DNA of 25,609 nucleotides, taken from an uncultured Butyrivibrio sp. (lineage in GTDB: Bacteria > Bacillota > Clostridia > Lachnospirales > Lachnospiraceae). A model generated the notes under the pieces. That model was not told where the DNA came from, ran no database searches, and was given only the letters and a program-made list of their open reading frames with translations. Shown here in pieces: positions 24,654 through 25,609 of this stretch. The first letter of the stretch is position 1, and every line of letters starts with the position of its first letter. The translations under genes and the position numbers were made by a program. The DNA lies in NCBI GenBank assembly GCA_910577605.1, contig CAJTON010000001.1:98837-124445 (forward strand), written 5' to 3'.

Positions 24654-25609
24654 ATGGATCAGAAAATAGAAAACCAGCTTAATCTTGCGCTTTCTCTCAG
24701 CGAGGAGGAGAGGGCGCAGACCAACGACCTTAACACGGGTTTTGACGAGGATACGAGGACATGGGAGCTTATAATACGCTACTGCGGAGATATAGAGACC
24801 GCGGCAAGGAGCGTGGGGGCGAGCTTGAAGATTCTTTCCGGAGGATACGCGATCGCGTATGTTAAGGAGGAGCGCATTGAGGATTTTTCGAGGCTGATGG
24901 AGGTCATCTATATCGAAAAGCCCAAAAAGCTGTTTTTCGAGTTGGATTACAGTGTTGATATATCGTGTATCGATTCGGTGCAGAGGGGGAGCAGGGGACT
25001 GAGCGGAGAGGGGACGATCGTCGCGGTCATCGACAGCGGTATTGATTACGCGCATCCCGATTTTATAAACGAGGACGGAACGACAAGGATAATTGAGATA
25101 TTTGATGAAATGACGGATAAGGTGTATGACAGGGACGTGATCAACGAAGCGCTGGGAAAATCCGGCAGGCAGGAGAGAATGGAGCTGGTGCCCGTTACGG
25201 ATGTTAGCGGTCACGGTACTCATGTCGCGGGGATCGCGGCGGGCAACGGAAGGGCGTCGAACGGACGTTACAGGGGAGTAGCCTACGGAGCGGAGCTTCT
25301 GATAGTAAAACTTGGAGACGACGAGTATTTCAGCACCGCGAGACTTATGGAGGCGGTGGATTACGTTATCAGAAAGGCGGCGGCGCTCGGAAAGCCGATA
25401 GCGATCAACCTGAGCTTCGGCAATAATTACGGCTCGCATACCGGAAATTCTCTTTTGGAAACATATCTGAACTATGCCGCGGAAATGTGGAAAAACGTGA
25501 TTTCGGTGGGATCGGGAAACGAAGCGGCAAAGGGCGTTCATGTAAGCGGCATACTTTCACAGCAGACAGTCACCGAGGAGCTTGTCATAGGGCAGTTTGA
25601 ACCTTCGCT
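24654..25609 (+). CDS. Subtilisin-family (S8) protease, Csp-like, 3' end missing
   Basis: The frame is open from the ATG at 24654 to the window end (318 codons visible). There is no signal peptide. The first 110 residues form a prodomain-like region, and the S8 domain starts near 115 with catalytic Asp127 (VAVIDSGIDYAHPDF) and His187 (GHGTHVAGIAAGNG). SGNEAA is reached before the edge; the catalytic Ser would lie beyond it. The insertion between Asp and His, and the motifs, resemble the CspA/B/C-like clostridial proteases that process spore germination enzymes, which lack classic secretion signals. Related proteases also occur in non-spore settings, so the role is open. The ribosome site is a weak GGTGA five bases away. 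The gene follows addAB, but a hairpin separates them. Confidence 0.88.
   Translation, partial: MDQKIENQLNLALSLSEEERAQTNDLNTGFDEDTRTWELIIRYCGDIETAARSVGASLKILSGGYAIAYVKEERIEDFSRLMEVIYIEKPKKLFFELDYSVDISCIDSVQRGSRGLSGEGTIVAVIDSGIDYAHPDFINEDGTTRIIEIFDEMTDKVYDRDVINEALGKSGRQERMELVPVTDVSGHGTHVAGIAAGNGRASNGRYRGVAYGAELLIVKLGDDEYFSTARLMEAVDYVIRKAAALGKPIAINLSFGNNYGSHTGNSLLETYLNYAAEMWKNVISVGSGNEAAKGVHVSGILSQQTVTEELVIGQFEPS

Noticed and set aside
24594..25541. Long - strand open frame opposite the subtilase
   Set aside because: It is exactly antisense to a frame with clear S8 protease motifs, its protein is rich in Arg/His/Leu without domains, and it has no ribosome site.

Overview
The window looks like chromosomal core DNA of a low-to-mid GC Gram-positive anaerobe of the Clostridia, most likely a gut Oscillospiraceae/Ruminococcaceae or Lachnospiraceae member. 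The reasons are strong AGGAGG-type ribosome sites, AddAB rather than RecBCD, a lysine riboswitch on dapA-dapB, membrane-anchored wall enzymes with Thr/Pro-rich linkers, and a Csp-like subtilase. I see no phage, insertion sequence, CRISPR array, tRNA or rRNA. The taxonomic placement is inference from gene content and style.

Region 1 (1-9751, all +) is an envelope block: the 3' part of a transglutaminase-like membrane protein (TgpA/DUF4129 type); two paralogous secreted, membrane-anchored N-acetylmuramoyl-L-alanine amidases with Big_2-type domains; an OmpR-family response regulator; a short-loop sensor kinase; and an ABC ATPase with an FtsX/MacB-type permease. Stop/start overlaps or gaps of a few bases link the two amidases, the regulator-kinase pair and the ATPase-permease pair. 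A perfect bidirectional terminator closes the block. The arrangement suggests a wall-remodelling and envelope-sensing module, but that functional link is inference.

Region 2 (9783-12581) holds typA on the - strand and, divergently, an SSB-like protein with two OB-type halves. The shared intergenic region carries a typA promoter with a 13-bp perfect palindrome over its -35 box.

Region 3 (12591-14957, +) is the lysine/diaminopimelate operon: a good sigma-A promoter, a lysine riboswitch, a wobble-rich terminator hairpin, dapA, dapB, then a small lipoprotein of unknown function and a strong terminator.

Region 4 (15025-17624, -) has glutamine-dependent nadE and a small membrane protein with a degenerate FMN-binding-like domain. 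Between them lie a 61-nt inverted-repeat structure, a GTTAAAC direct repeat and the nadE promoter.

Region 5 (17703-25609, +) has addB and addA, overlapping by one base, which encode the double-strand-break resection helicase-nuclease. A terminator-like hairpin follows, then the 5' part of a cytoplasmic-looking, Csp-like subtilisin family protease that runs off the window.

Most of the window is recognisable core metabolism. The best candidates for something less described are the envelope block, the tandem-OB SSB paralogue, the flavin-site-less FMN_bind-like protein and the structured repeat near 17101-17161.
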